A stretch of DNA of 28,570 nt from Oscillibacter sp. (GTDB lineage: Bacteria; Bacillota; Clostridia; Oscillospirales; Oscillospiraceae). A program made the translations under genes and the position numbers. The DNA is taken from positions 14,751 through 43,320 of the forward strand of contig DPPB01000030.1 in NCBI GenBank assembly GCA_003539495.1, given 5' to 3'. Positions 1-6,780 of the stretch are shown here, piece after piece; position 1 is the stretch's first letter; each line of letters opens with the position of its first letter. A model generated the notes under the pieces. It had not been told where the DNA came from, did no database searches, and saw only the letters and a list, made by a program, of their open reading frames with translations.

Positions 1-148
1 GTGGACAAGCTGACGCTCCGGAGTGTACCGCAGCCGGATTTCAGGACGACGGTTTTCGTGCCCTCCATCAGGGCTGAAATTCATCCTCTAACTAATAAGA
101 AATAAATCAAGATACAAAAAAATCATCCATCAATCAATCAACACAAAA
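1..148. other. Window edge, undecided coding content
   Basis: Both strands are open here. The minus strand could start a divergent gene at the ATG of 82-84, giving 28 codons to the window edge. The plus strand has an open frame that ends at TAA 103-105. Neither product is recognised and neither has a clear ribosome binding site in view. From about 88 to 148 the DNA is AT-rich and probably holds the promoter of the downstream replication gene. Confidence 0.3.
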
Positions 149-167
149 ATGGATGGATTGATGGATG
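124..167 (+). repeat. Inverted repeat upstream of the replication initiator gene
   Basis: Arms CATCCATCAAT (124-134) and ATTGATGGATG (157-167) are perfect 11-bp inverted repeats built from short CAAT/GGAT units. The right arm ends a few bases before the AGGAGG ribosome binding site near 172. It could be an RNA hairpin that limits translation, an operator bound by the initiator, or part of an origin. The sequence does not decide between these. Confidence 0.5.
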
Positions 168-181
168 GGACAGGAGGTCAT

Positions 182-568
182 ATGAAAACTTTTTGCAAGC
201 TCACGGCGCAGAGCCCAGCGGCGTCCTATGTGCCGCTTCCAAGGTTCCTTCTCCAAGACGAAGCCCTGCGGGACATCAGCAACGACGCCAAGGTGCTCTA
301 TGCGCTGCTGCTGGACAGAGCCAGCATTTCCCGACAGAACGGCTACGTCGAGCCGGACGGCACAATTCGGCTGTACTTCACCTTGGAGCAGGCGCAGACG
401 AAGCTCCACCGCAGCCGTCAGAGCGCCACGCGGATATTCCGGGAGTTGGAGTACAGCGGCTTGATTATCCGAAAAAAGCAGGGCTTGGGCAAGCCCGCGC
501 TTATTACGCTGAACTACCCAGCGGACGCAAAGCTCATCGCAAAGGAGGGCGAAGATGCACAAGCTTGA
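182..568 (+). CDS. Replication initiator protein A N-terminal-type protein
   Basis: This 128-residue protein resembles the N-terminal domain of the RepA_N replication initiators of Firmicutes plasmids and integrative elements. Family hallmarks seen are the opening YVPLPRFLL stretch, the 'SNDAKVLYALLLDR' helix, and a winged-helix-like half ending in 'RELEYSGLIIRKKQGLGKP'. The start at 182 is chosen because AGGAGG lies just upstream; an in-frame ATG at 149 sits inside the inverted repeat. Full RepA_N proteins are usually longer (about 250-300 residues), so this is a short version holding only the DNA-binding part. Its stop overlaps the next gene by 14 bp, which suggests translational coupling. 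It is likely to start or control replication of the mobile element, but the role is inferred from family only. Confidence 0.75.
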   Translation: MKTFCKLTAQSPAASYVPLPRFLLQDEALRDISNDAKVLYALLLDRASISRQNGYVEPDGTIRLYFTLEQAQTKLHRSRQSATRIFRELEYSGLIIRKKQGLGKPALITLNYPADAKLIAKEGEDAQA

Positions 569-956
569 CCCCATCGAGCGGCTGCCGGACGGCTCGCTCT
601 TCCGCCTGACGCCGGGACAGCTCCGCAGCGTGCGCGGACTTACGAAGCGCTGCTGCAACTTCTTGGATGGCGAGTGCCTGCTGCTGGACAGCGTTTGCCC
701 GCAGTTTATCTCCCGCAGCCTGATCTGCCGGTGGTTCCGCCACGCTGTGCTGCCCCAGCAACCCAAGCTGGAACAGGCCATCCTCAGACCCAAGAAGCTG
801 TGCCGCTGCGAAGTCTGCGGCACGGGCATTCTCGCCCGCTCCGGCAGGACAAAATACTGCCCCGCCTGCGCCAGGGAGGTTCATCGCCAGCAGAAGGCGA
901 AATCCGCCCGTAAGCGGCGCTTGGGCGTAGACAATTTGGGGGCGAAAAGCCCTTGA
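555..956 (+). CDS. Cysteine-rich VLP-type mobile-element protein
   Basis: This 133-residue protein matches the cysteine-rich VLP family found in conjugative and mobilizable elements of gut Firmicutes, next to replication and relaxase genes. Ten cysteines are present (33, 34, 41, 48, 58, 83, 85, 88, 102, 105). The C-terminal CEVC (85-88) and CPAC (102-105) pairs look like a zinc ribbon, followed by a basic tail (KSARKRR). The central 'CRWFRHAVLP' is typical of the family. It overlaps repA by 14 bp and is co-transcribed with it. Its molecular role is unknown; a DNA- or relaxosome-associated zinc protein is plausible. The family call is from memory of the pattern. Confidence 0.7.
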   Translation: MHKLDPIERLPDGSLFRLTPGQLRSVRGLTKRCCNFLDGECLLLDSVCPQFISRSLICRWFRHAVLPQQPKLEQAILRPKKLCRCEVCGTGILARSGRTKYCPACAREVHRQQKAKSARKRRLGVDNLGAKSP

Positions 957-1098
957 ACTGCAAGCATTCCCGCACCGCCAAAGCCGCGTGGCAATACGAT
1001 TTCCCTCGCGGCCGCGAAATTGAATTCTATTTGTCTACATAGACGCCGGAACACACGCATAGATTGAAGCAGAAAACGCTCTGGAAAGGAGGGCAGCC

Positions 1099-1275
1099 AT
1101 GGAAGTATTTCTGATCTTCCCGAAATCAAAGCAGGCGCAGCAGGAGCTTGGGCAGGAGCTGGCGAAGTTCCAGTCCGAGCAAGCGCTGAAAAATGTCCAG
1201 AAGCTGCCCTGCTCCACGGAGCAGAAGCTAGAACTGGTAGACGCCGCCGTGAAGCATCTGAAAGCGCAGCAATAA
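1099..1275 (+). CDS. Small protein of unknown function (58 aa)
   Basis: A 58-codon frame runs from an ATG preceded by a very strong site (GGAAAGGAGGG, about 8 nt spacing) to TAA. The product is hydrophilic and mostly helical in composition, rich in Gln, Lys and Glu, beginning MEVFLIFPKSKQAQQE. No family is recognised. It is the last gene of the element's plus-strand unit, ahead of a terminator. The 142 bp before it (957-1098) show nothing that I can support. The strong start site and terminator argue that it is real. Confidence 0.6.
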   Translation: MEVFLIFPKSKQAQQELGQELAKFQSEQALKNVQKLPCSTEQKLELVDAAVKHLKAQQ

Positions 1276-1290
1276 TACATAGCAGACGAG

Positions 1291-1324
1291 CAGACCGGCA
1301 TTCAACGCCGGTCTGCCCGTTTTT
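1291..1324 (+). terminator. Rho-independent terminator
   Basis: Perfect 9-bp stem CAGACCGGC (1291-1299) and GCCGGTCTG (1307-1315), 7-nt loop, followed by CCCGTTTTT. It closes the plus-strand transcript of repA, the Cys-rich protein and the 58-residue protein. Confidence 0.8.
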
Positions 1325-1404
1325 CATATGTTTCTCGCTGAATTTGGCCCCACAAGGTTTATATAGAGCTGCGCGATGGCTTCAAGCTCCCGCTGAGCGC
1401 AAGG
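1324..1404 (-). pseudogene. Remnant of a RelE/ParE-type toxin N-terminus
   Basis: Directly after the stop of the antitoxin-like frame, and in the same frame, the translation reads AQRELEAIAQLY and then GPNSARNI before a TGA at 1324-1326. 'AQRELEAIAQYI' is how RelE/ParE-family toxins commonly begin, and the position downstream of a Phd-type antitoxin fits. Only about 26 residues remain, with no start codon of its own, so no toxin can be made. This is a short match judged by eye. Confidence 0.4.
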
Positions 1405-1608
1405 TCAGTCACGCTGATAGATTGCCTCCAACCGTTTTCTGGATTCCACCAGTGTGTAGGCAGGTGCGCGGGAAAGCCGAGCGGTCTCTGCTGCCTCCAG
1501 CTTTGCGCGCAGCTTCAAGGTTTCCTCACGCTGTTCGGCTTTTTCATTCGCCAGATCAGAGATCATGCTGTAGTCGTTGCACAGTGCAGCCGAAGATTTG
1601 ATAATCAT
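1405..1608 (-). pseudogene. Internally shortened Phd/YefM-type antitoxin
   Basis: This 67-residue frame starts at ATG 1606-1608 behind AGGAG. The N-terminus MIIKSSAALCNDYSMIS and the C-terminal helix 'LKLRAKLEAAETARL' are typical of prevent-host-death antitoxins in gut Firmicutes. The conserved middle of the family, the 'EPVYLTKNGEGDLVVM' strand region, is missing between 'NEKAE' and 'REETLK', a loss of about 25 residues. The N-terminal DNA-binding fold is therefore probably broken. It lies 43 bp downstream of the XRE-type regulator on the same strand. A toxin remnant follows, so the module looks dead. If translated, it might still act as a fragment. Confidence 0.55.
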
Positions 1609-1651
1609 GGGTCTGTATCTCCTGAATGATTCTGTAATAATTCTATCGGAA

Positions 1652-2242
1652 TTATTCACAGCTTTCAAGACCCTGCTTGAAATACTTCTCCCATGTGGAT
1701 TTGAAAATCTGCTTGCGGTTTTGCTCCCAATGCTTGAGATTTCCAAGGCTGACGCCCAGCTTGTCCGCATATTGTTTTTGCGTCAGCCCCAGTTTCATTC
1801 GGATTGCCTTGATCTGGTTGCCCTGACCATTCCTCAGAAATAGATTGTAGTCATCCAGAAGCGTATCGACCGGCACTTCAAAAAGCTGCGCGATTTTCTC
1901 CATGTGCTCCGGCGGATAGAGGTCTTTGCCGTATTCTTCATAGTGGACATAGGTGCTCCGGTCTATCCCGGCGTAGTCTGCAACGTCTCTCTGCCGCAGT
2001 CCTTTCTGGTATCGAAGCCAGCGCAGCTTGTCCGCTGTTTCGGTGATTTCTGAGAAGTCCGAGAACTGCAAATTGAACTTTTCTGCGTCCTGAAACTTGT
2101 GCGGCAGCACCACTGGAAACTGAAGAATTTGCAGCGGGGCTACTTTTACTGCACCCGATACATTGGAAATCAGAATATAGCAGCCGACTCCCACTCTCGC
2201 CAGCAGGCGCCATTTTGCCTCAAAAGACACCCGTTCCGCCAC
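1652..2242 (-). CDS. Double helix-turn-helix (XRE-type) regulator of a mobile element
   Basis: A 196-residue protein with two XRE-like domains. The first covers about residues 69-131 (TADKLRWLRYQKGLRQRD, then 'AGIDRSTYVHYEE'). The second covers about 140-190 (IKAIRMKLGLTQKQYADKLG, then 'LKHWEQNRK'). About 65 residues with a different character precede them. The longest frame begins at a GTG (2240-2242) with GAGG unusually close, so the start is uncertain. Two-headed XRE proteins of this type occur in accessory elements of clostridia, probably as regulators of element genes. The target is unknown. It precedes the decayed antitoxin on the same strand. Confidence 0.7.
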   Translation of the reverse strand: MAERVSFEAKWRLLARVGVGCYILISNVSGAVKVAPLQILQFPVVLPHKFQDAEKFNLQFSDFSEITETADKLRWLRYQKGLRQRDVADYAGIDRSTYVHYEEYGKDLYPPEHMEKIAQLFEVPVDTLLDDYNLFLRNGQGNQIKAIRMKLGLTQKQYADKLGVSLGNLKHWEQNRKQIFKSTWEKYFKQGLESCE

Positions 2243-2380
2243 CTCAACTGCTGCTTGTTCTGTTACGATAGTATAGCATTTTCACTATGTATGTACCTCA
2301 AAAAGCAAATGCGAGAAGTTTTCCGGGGTTTTTATAGGGTTGTAGGAAGAAGGTATCGAAAAAGCGGCCGCAGGGGGACT

Positions 2381-2950
2381 TTACTCTGCTGCCGGCGGTT
2401 CCACATCCCACTGGATGGGCTCCATGCCCATGGAGCGGATGGCGGAGATGACGTGGTCGTCGTATTCGCCGTAGGGACAGCGGATCAGGGTGGGGGCGAC
2501 GCCTGTTATGGCCTTTACCTTATCGTTGCAGGCGGTGACATCGGCGATGATTTGGTCGGCGGAGAGGGCGTTGTAGTGGTCGTGGTGGTTAGAGTGGTTC
2601 ATGACCTCCATACCTGCCTCATGCAGCGCCTGGACGGACTCGGGATATTTATCCACCCAATCCCCCACCAGGAAGAAGGTGGCCTTGACCTGGTACTGAT
2701 GCAGGATATCGATGAGAGTTTGGGTGTCCTCGTTGCCCCAGGCGGCATCGAAGGAGATGGCGCAGTATTTTTTGCCGTCCTCGGCAGGGCGGTCCACGCT
2801 GTAAATGGGAAGCTGGCGGGCGGCTGTGGCGGCGGTGATGGCGGCGGGCACATGGACGACGCCGAAAATGGCGGCAGCGGCCAGCAGCGCACAGGCGGCT
2901 AAGGCGATGCCCTTGGGGATGAGGAAGACCCGGGCGGGCTTGCGGGACAT
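2381..2950 (-). CDS. C-terminally truncated polysaccharide deacetylase (NodB/PdaB-like)
   Basis: The 189-residue product has an N-terminal membrane anchor (residues about 10-38) and most of a NodB deacetylase domain. Visible motifs are 'ISFDAAWGNED' (metal/catalytic Asp), 'HSNHH' (zinc histidines) and 'RCPYGEY'. It resembles PdaB-type proteins of spore formers, which act on peptidoglycan outside the membrane. Family members usually continue after 'QWDVD' for about 60 residues, including the last catalytic His motif. Here the similarity stops at 'QWDV' (about 2401) and the frame ends in EPPAAE. The enzyme is therefore probably inactive. The start at 2950 follows AAAGGTGG. The mobile-element genes begin just beyond the break. 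Confidence 0.8.
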   Translation of the reverse strand: MSRKPARVFLIPKGIALAACALLAAAAIFGVVHVPAAITAATAARQLPIYSVDRPAEDGKKYCAISFDAAWGNEDTQTLIDILHQYQVKATFFLVGDWVDKYPESVQALHEAGMEVMNHSNHHDHYNALSADQIIADVTACNDKVKAITGVAPTLIRCPYGEYDDHVISAIRSMGMEPIQWDVEPPAAE

Positions 2951-3030
2951 ATGAATTCCACCTTTCCTTTTTTTGCTACCCTATGCATCCCCGGGTGGGG
3001 ATATACCCCGGGATCGGGGTGAAAAAGGGC

Positions 3031-3059
3031 TGTTAATTCCGGGGTCTGGGAGGTATAAT
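3031..3059 (+). promoter_or_regulatory. Candidate promoter of the bile salt hydrolase gene
   Basis: A consensus TATAAT (3054-3059) lies 42 bp before the start codon. The best -35 at 17-bp spacing is a weak TGTTAA (3031-3036). Confidence 0.45.
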
Positions 3060-3101
3060 AAAAAAGAGAAGTAAAAATTTGACCGAAAATGAGGTGCGAA
3101 T

Positions 3102-4082
3102 ATGTGTACAGCGGCAACCTACCAAACGAAGGACTTTTACATGGGCAGGAACCTGGACTATGAGTTCTCCTACGGGGAGGAGGTCACCGTAACGCCCAGG
3201 AATTACCCCTTTGCCTTTCTCCATGGGGGCACTATGGAGTCTCACTATGCTATGATCGGCATGGCCTTTGTGGCGGAGGGGTATCCCCTTTACTATGACG
3301 CGGTGAATGAAAAGGGGCTGGGCATGGCGGGGCTCAACTTTGTGGGAAACGCGGTTTACAGAGACGCCGTGCGCGGAAAGGATACGGCGTATGTGGCGCA
3401 GTTTGAGCTGATCCCGTGGATCCTGGGCCGGTGCGGATCAGTGCGGGAGGCAAAAGCGGCTTTATCCGGCATGGTCATCACGGGGACGCCCTTTTCCCCA
3501 CAGCTCCCGACGGCGCAGCTGCACTGGATGATCGCGGACAGGGAGGCATGCATAGTGGTGGAATCCACGGAGGATGGGCTGCACATATATGATAACCCCG
3601 TGGGTGTGCTGACCAATAACCCGCCGTTTCCTATGCAGCTTTTTGCTCTGAACAACTACGCCGGTGTATCCAGCAGCCAGCCGGAGGGCGTATTTGCCGG
3701 GGTGCTGGGGCTGGATCTATACAGCCGGGGCATGGGCGGCATGGGCCTCCCCGGGGATTTGTCCAGCCAGTCCCGATTTGTCCGGGCTGCGTTTACCCGG
3801 CTGAACGCCCTGTCCGGGCCGGGAGAGCGGGAGAGCGTGAGCCAGATGTTTCACATCCTGGGCTCCGTGGAGCAGCAGCGCGGCTGCTGCCAGGTGGCGG
3901 ACGGGGCCTATGAGATGACCCTGTACTCCGCCTGCTGGAACGCGGACCGGGGGATCTACTACTACACCACCTACGATAACCGGCAGATCACCGCCGTGGA
4001 CATGCACCGGGAGGACCTGAACGGGGACAGACTCATCCGCTATCCTACTGTGACGGAGGGGGAGATCCGGCGGCAGAACTGA
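3102..4082 (+). CDS. bsh: Choloylglycine (bile salt) hydrolase
   Basis: A 326-residue N-terminal nucleophile hydrolase of the choloylglycine hydrolase/penicillin V acylase family. It cleaves the amide bond of glycine- or taurine-conjugated bile salts in the cytoplasm. The nucleophile Cys2 follows the initiator Met. The other conserved residues are in place: Arg16, Asp19 (GRNLDYE), Asn79 (AGLNF), Asn172 (VLTNN) and Arg225 (SRFVRAAF). The sequence follows the clostridial enzyme over its whole length (NEKGLG, LHWMI, GIYYYTTY). The start has GAGGTG 5 nt upstream. It is a single-gene unit, divergent from the deacetylase and convergent with hppA. Bile salt rather than penicillin V preference is inferred from overall similarity. 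Confidence 0.92.
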   Translation: MCTAATYQTKDFYMGRNLDYEFSYGEEVTVTPRNYPFAFLHGGTMESHYAMIGMAFVAEGYPLYYDAVNEKGLGMAGLNFVGNAVYRDAVRGKDTAYVAQFELIPWILGRCGSVREAKAALSGMVITGTPFSPQLPTAQLHWMIADREACIVVESTEDGLHIYDNPVGVLTNNPPFPMQLFALNNYAGVSSSQPEGVFAGVLGLDLYSRGMGGMGLPGDLSSQSRFVRAAFTRLNALSGPGERESVSQMFHILGSVEQQRGCCQVADGAYEMTLYSACWNADRGIYYYTTYDNRQITAVDMHREDLNGDRLIRYPTVTEGEIRRQN

Positions 4083-4096
4083 AACAATTTGATGAA

Positions 4097-4141
4097 AAAA
4101 CACTGAGGAGCCGCGGCAACGCCGCGGCTCCTCAGTGTTTT
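4097..4141. terminator. Bidirectional terminator between the hydrolase and hppA
   Basis: Perfect 17-bp stem (4101-4117 with 4121-4137) and an AAC loop, flanked by AAAA on the left and TTTT on the right. It serves both converging genes. Confidence 0.9.
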
Positions 4142-4177
4142 GGCATGCGTAAAATTTACGCGGAGGGTAACGATGGA

Positions 4178-6265
4178 TTACAGCAGGGAATAGTTTACGA
4201 TCAGCCCTGCGAACACGATGGAAACCATGCTCAGGAGCTTGATAAGGATGTTGATGGCCGGGCCGGCGGTATCCTTGAAGGGATCGCCCACGGTGTCGCC
4301 CACCACGCCGGCCTTGTGACTGTCGCTGCCCTTGCCGCCGTAATTGCCGGCCTCGATATATTTCTTGGCATTGTCCCACGCACCGCCGGCGTTGGCCATG
4401 TAGATGGCCATGAGGAAGCCTGTGACGGTGGCGCCGGCCAGCAGGCCCACAACGCCCTTGAAACCCAGGATCATACCCACCACGATGGGGGTGACCACGG
4501 CGATGACCGTGGGCAGGACCATCTCCTTCAGGCTGGCCCGGGTACACAGGTCCACGCACTTGGCGTACTCAGGATCCGCCTTGCCCTCCATCAGGCCGGC
4601 AATCTCCCGGAATTGGCGGCGAACCTCCAGCACCACACTTTGGGCAGCGCGGCCCACAGAGTTCATGGTCAGTGCCGCGAAGATGAAGGGCAAGCACGCG
4701 CCGATGAACAGGCCCACCAGCACCACGGGATTCATCAGGGAGAAATCCTCAAAGGTGACGGAGACACCCACCTCCTTGACCTTCTCAATATAAGAGGCCA
4801 TGAGGGCCAGGGCGGTGAGGGCGGCGGAGCCGATGGCGAAGCCCTTGCCGGTGGCGGCGGTGGTGTTGCCCAGGGAATCCAGGGCGTCGGTGCGGGTACG
4901 TACCTCCGGCTCCAGGCCGGCCATTTCGGCGATACCGCCGGCGTTATCAGCCACGGGGCCGTAGGCGTCGGTGGCCAGGGTGATGCCCAGGGTAGAGAGC
5001 ATACCCACGGCGGCCAGGGCGATGCCGTACAGACCCATGCTCGTGCTGGCCGCACCACCGGACAGGAAGAAGGCCAGCAGAATACAGACGGCCACGATGA
5101 TGATGGGAATGGCTGTGGACAGCATGCCCAGGCCCAGGCCGCCGATGATGATGGTGGCGGAGCCGGTCTGGCTCTTGCTGCTCAGCTCCTGGGTGGGCCT
5201 ATAGGTATCGGAGGTATAGTATTCGGTAGCCTTGCCGATGAGCACGCCGGCCACCAGGCCGGAGAGAATAGCAACATACAGGCCCCAATGCTCAATGCCC
5301 AGCAGCGCCCAGACCAGGAAAAAGGAGATGACGGCGATGAGGATGGCGGCCAGGTTGGTGCCCCGGGACAGGGCCTTGAGCAGAGTGCGCTGGTCGGCAT
5401 TTTCATCGGTCTTGACGAAGAAGGAGCCGATGATGGAGCAGAGAATACCCACGGCTGCCATGACCATGGGAATGGCCATGGCCTTGAAGGCCTGACCGGA
5501 GAAGGCGGCTACGCCCAGGGCGGAGGCGGAGATGATGGAGCCTACATAGGACTCATACAGGTCTGCGCCCATACCGGCTACGTCCCCCACGTTGTCGCCC
5601 ACGTTATCGGCGATGACGGCGGGGTTGCGGGGGTCATCCTCGGGGATGCCCGCTTCCACCTTGCCCACAAGGTCCGCGCCCACATCGGCGGCCTTGGTGA
5701 AGATGCCGCCGCCTACACGAGCAAACAGGGCCATGGAGCTGGCGCCCATGCCAAAGGTCAGCATGGCACTGGTGATGTCCGCCGCCTCCAGCTTGAAGAC
5801 AAAGCGCAACAGCAGGAACCACACGGAGATGTCCAGCAGGCCCAGACCTACCACGGTGAAGCCCATAACGCTGCCGGCGGAGAACGCCACACGCAGGCCC
5901 TTATTCAGCCCATCCCGGCAGGCATTGGCGGTGCGGCAGTTGGCCTTTGTGGCAATGCGCATGCCCACAAAGCCGCTGAGACCGGAGAAAAAGCCGCCGG
6001 TCAGGAATGCAAAGGGTACGAACCAGGTCAGCAGCTTGCACCCTGCCATGACGCACAGCACCACGACCATGCAGGCAAAGAAAATGCCCACCACGGTATA
6101 CTGCCGGCGCAGATAGGCATTGGCGCCCTCACGGATGGAGCGGGAGATTTTGCTCATCAGAGGAGTGCCCTCCTCGTAGCTCAGAACCCGCTTGCCGGTG
6201 ATGAGGGCAAACAGCAGCGCTATGATTGACCCGACAAAGGTTGCTAAAACAAGATATTTTTCCAT
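4178..6265 (-). CDS. hppA: K+-dependent, probably Na+-pumping membrane pyrophosphatase
   Basis: A 695-residue integral membrane pyrophosphatase that couples hydrolysis of pyrophosphate to ion export. The substrate and metal motifs are intact: 'DVGADLVGKVE' (194-204), 'DNVGDNVGD' (220-228) and the C-terminal 'GDTVGDPFKDTAGP'. Ala in 'NTTAATGKG' is the residue typical of K+-dependent members; K+-independent ones carry Lys there. The Glu in 'DLYESY' (235-240), instead of the plant-type 'GSYAES' position, is typical of Na+-pumping forms. About 16 membrane segments are expected. It is a single-gene unit with its own promoter. Long plus-strand frames across it are shadows. Confidence 0.95.
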   Translation of the reverse strand: MEKYLVLATFVGSIIALLFALITGKRVLSYEEGTPLMSKISRSIREGANAYLRRQYTVVGIFFACMVVVLCVMAGCKLLTWFVPFAFLTGGFFSGLSGFVGMRIATKANCRTANACRDGLNKGLRVAFSAGSVMGFTVVGLGLLDISVWFLLLRFVFKLEAADITSAMLTFGMGASSMALFARVGGGIFTKAADVGADLVGKVEAGIPEDDPRNPAVIADNVGDNVGDVAGMGADLYESYVGSIISASALGVAAFSGQAFKAMAIPMVMAAVGILCSIIGSFFVKTDENADQRTLLKALSRGTNLAAILIAVISFFLVWALLGIEHWGLYVAILSGLVAGVLIGKATEYYTSDTYRPTQELSSKSQTGSATIIIGGLGLGMLSTAIPIIIVAVCILLAFFLSGGAASTSMGLYGIALAAVGMLSTLGITLATDAYGPVADNAGGIAEMAGLEPEVRTRTDALDSLGNTTAATGKGFAIGSAALTALALMASYIEKVKEVGVSVTFEDFSLMNPVVLVGLFIGACLPFIFAALTMNSVGRAAQSVVLEVRRQFREIAGLMEGKADPEYAKCVDLCTRASLKEMVLPTVIAVVTPIVVGMILGFKGVVGLLAGATVTGFLMAIYMANAGGAWDNAKKYIEAGNYGGKGSDSHKAGVVGDTVGDPFKDTAGPAINILIKLLSMVSIVFAGLIVNYSLL

Positions 6266-6324
6266 TTAGTCTTCCTCTTTTCATCTCGGCACTTGCCGAA
6301 TTTTCTCGCCTCACGAGACGACTC

Positions 6325-6354
6325 ATTATAAGAAGGATTGACGGAATCCGTCAA
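6325..6354 (-). promoter_or_regulatory. hppA promoter with palindrome over the -35 box
   Basis: On the minus strand, TTGACG (6349-6354) and TATAAT (6325-6330) are 18 bp apart, about 60 bp before hppA. The -35 lies inside a perfect palindrome TTGACGG-AAT-CCGTCAA (6338-6354), a plausible operator. Two small hairpins (CGGCACTTGCCG, TCTCGCCTCACGAGA) lie between the promoter and the gene. Confidence 0.6.
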
Positions 6355-6720
6355 ATTTTCTCTTTTTTTTTGGGAGAGACTAAAAAAATGTAGACATTCG
6401 TCCGTTATTTTGCCCATAACTTTTTTGGGCAAAAAGTTACATTTTTCTATGGCTATTTTTTTCATTTTCACCTGAACACAGAAATGTACCATATATGTGG
6501 TACATATTTTTGCGCAGGTGTTTTACGAAAACTATAATCAAAAAAATTTTTTTATATAACTTTTTGAAGTGGAAACAAAAAGAATTTCGGCAAAAGTAAC
6601 GGAATATTCCTGATACAACTTTTTGTTCCGCAATTTGTTTTCCCAGCGGCACGATTTAGGATATAAATAGCATTTTGCACAACGGCATTTGCGGGGGGAG
6701 GAAACACCTGCGCCAGCAGA
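6355..6720. other. AT-rich non-coding region with palindromes
   Basis: No gene is supported here. The stretch separates the hppA promoter from the end of the ABC importer operon. It contains ATGTACCA-tatatg-TGGTACAT (6484-6505, perfect 8-bp arms) and three copies of an AACTTTTTG-like word (near 6419, 6559 and 6617). Base composition is far more AT-rich than the flanking genes. Confidence 0.6.
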
Positions 6721-6746
6721 AAAAGCACCCCTGGGGGTGCTTTTTC
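6721..6746 (-). terminator. Terminator of the ABC importer operon
   Basis: GCACCCC (6725-6731) and GGGGTGC (6734-6740), flanked by A and T runs. Read on the minus strand it is a GC hairpin followed by TTTTTCTG, 35 bp after the last permease gene. Confidence 0.8.
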
Positions 6747-6780
6747 TCTTATTGCAGGACTGCGTATAGCCGGGACAGAC

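Noticed and set aside
149..181. Upstream ATG as the start of the RepA-like protein
   Set aside because: It lies inside the inverted repeat and lacks a ribosome binding site, whereas 182 has AGGAGG at normal distance.
957..1098. Possible transfer origin downstream of the Cys-rich gene
   Set aside because: Some short repeats are present, but no relaxase gene or known nick sequence was recognised.
4145..6229. A 694-codon open frame on the plus strand opposite hppA
   Set aside because: It mirrors a clear hppA frame, is extremely rich in Gly, His and Gln, and has no family features; it is a high-GC antisense shadow.
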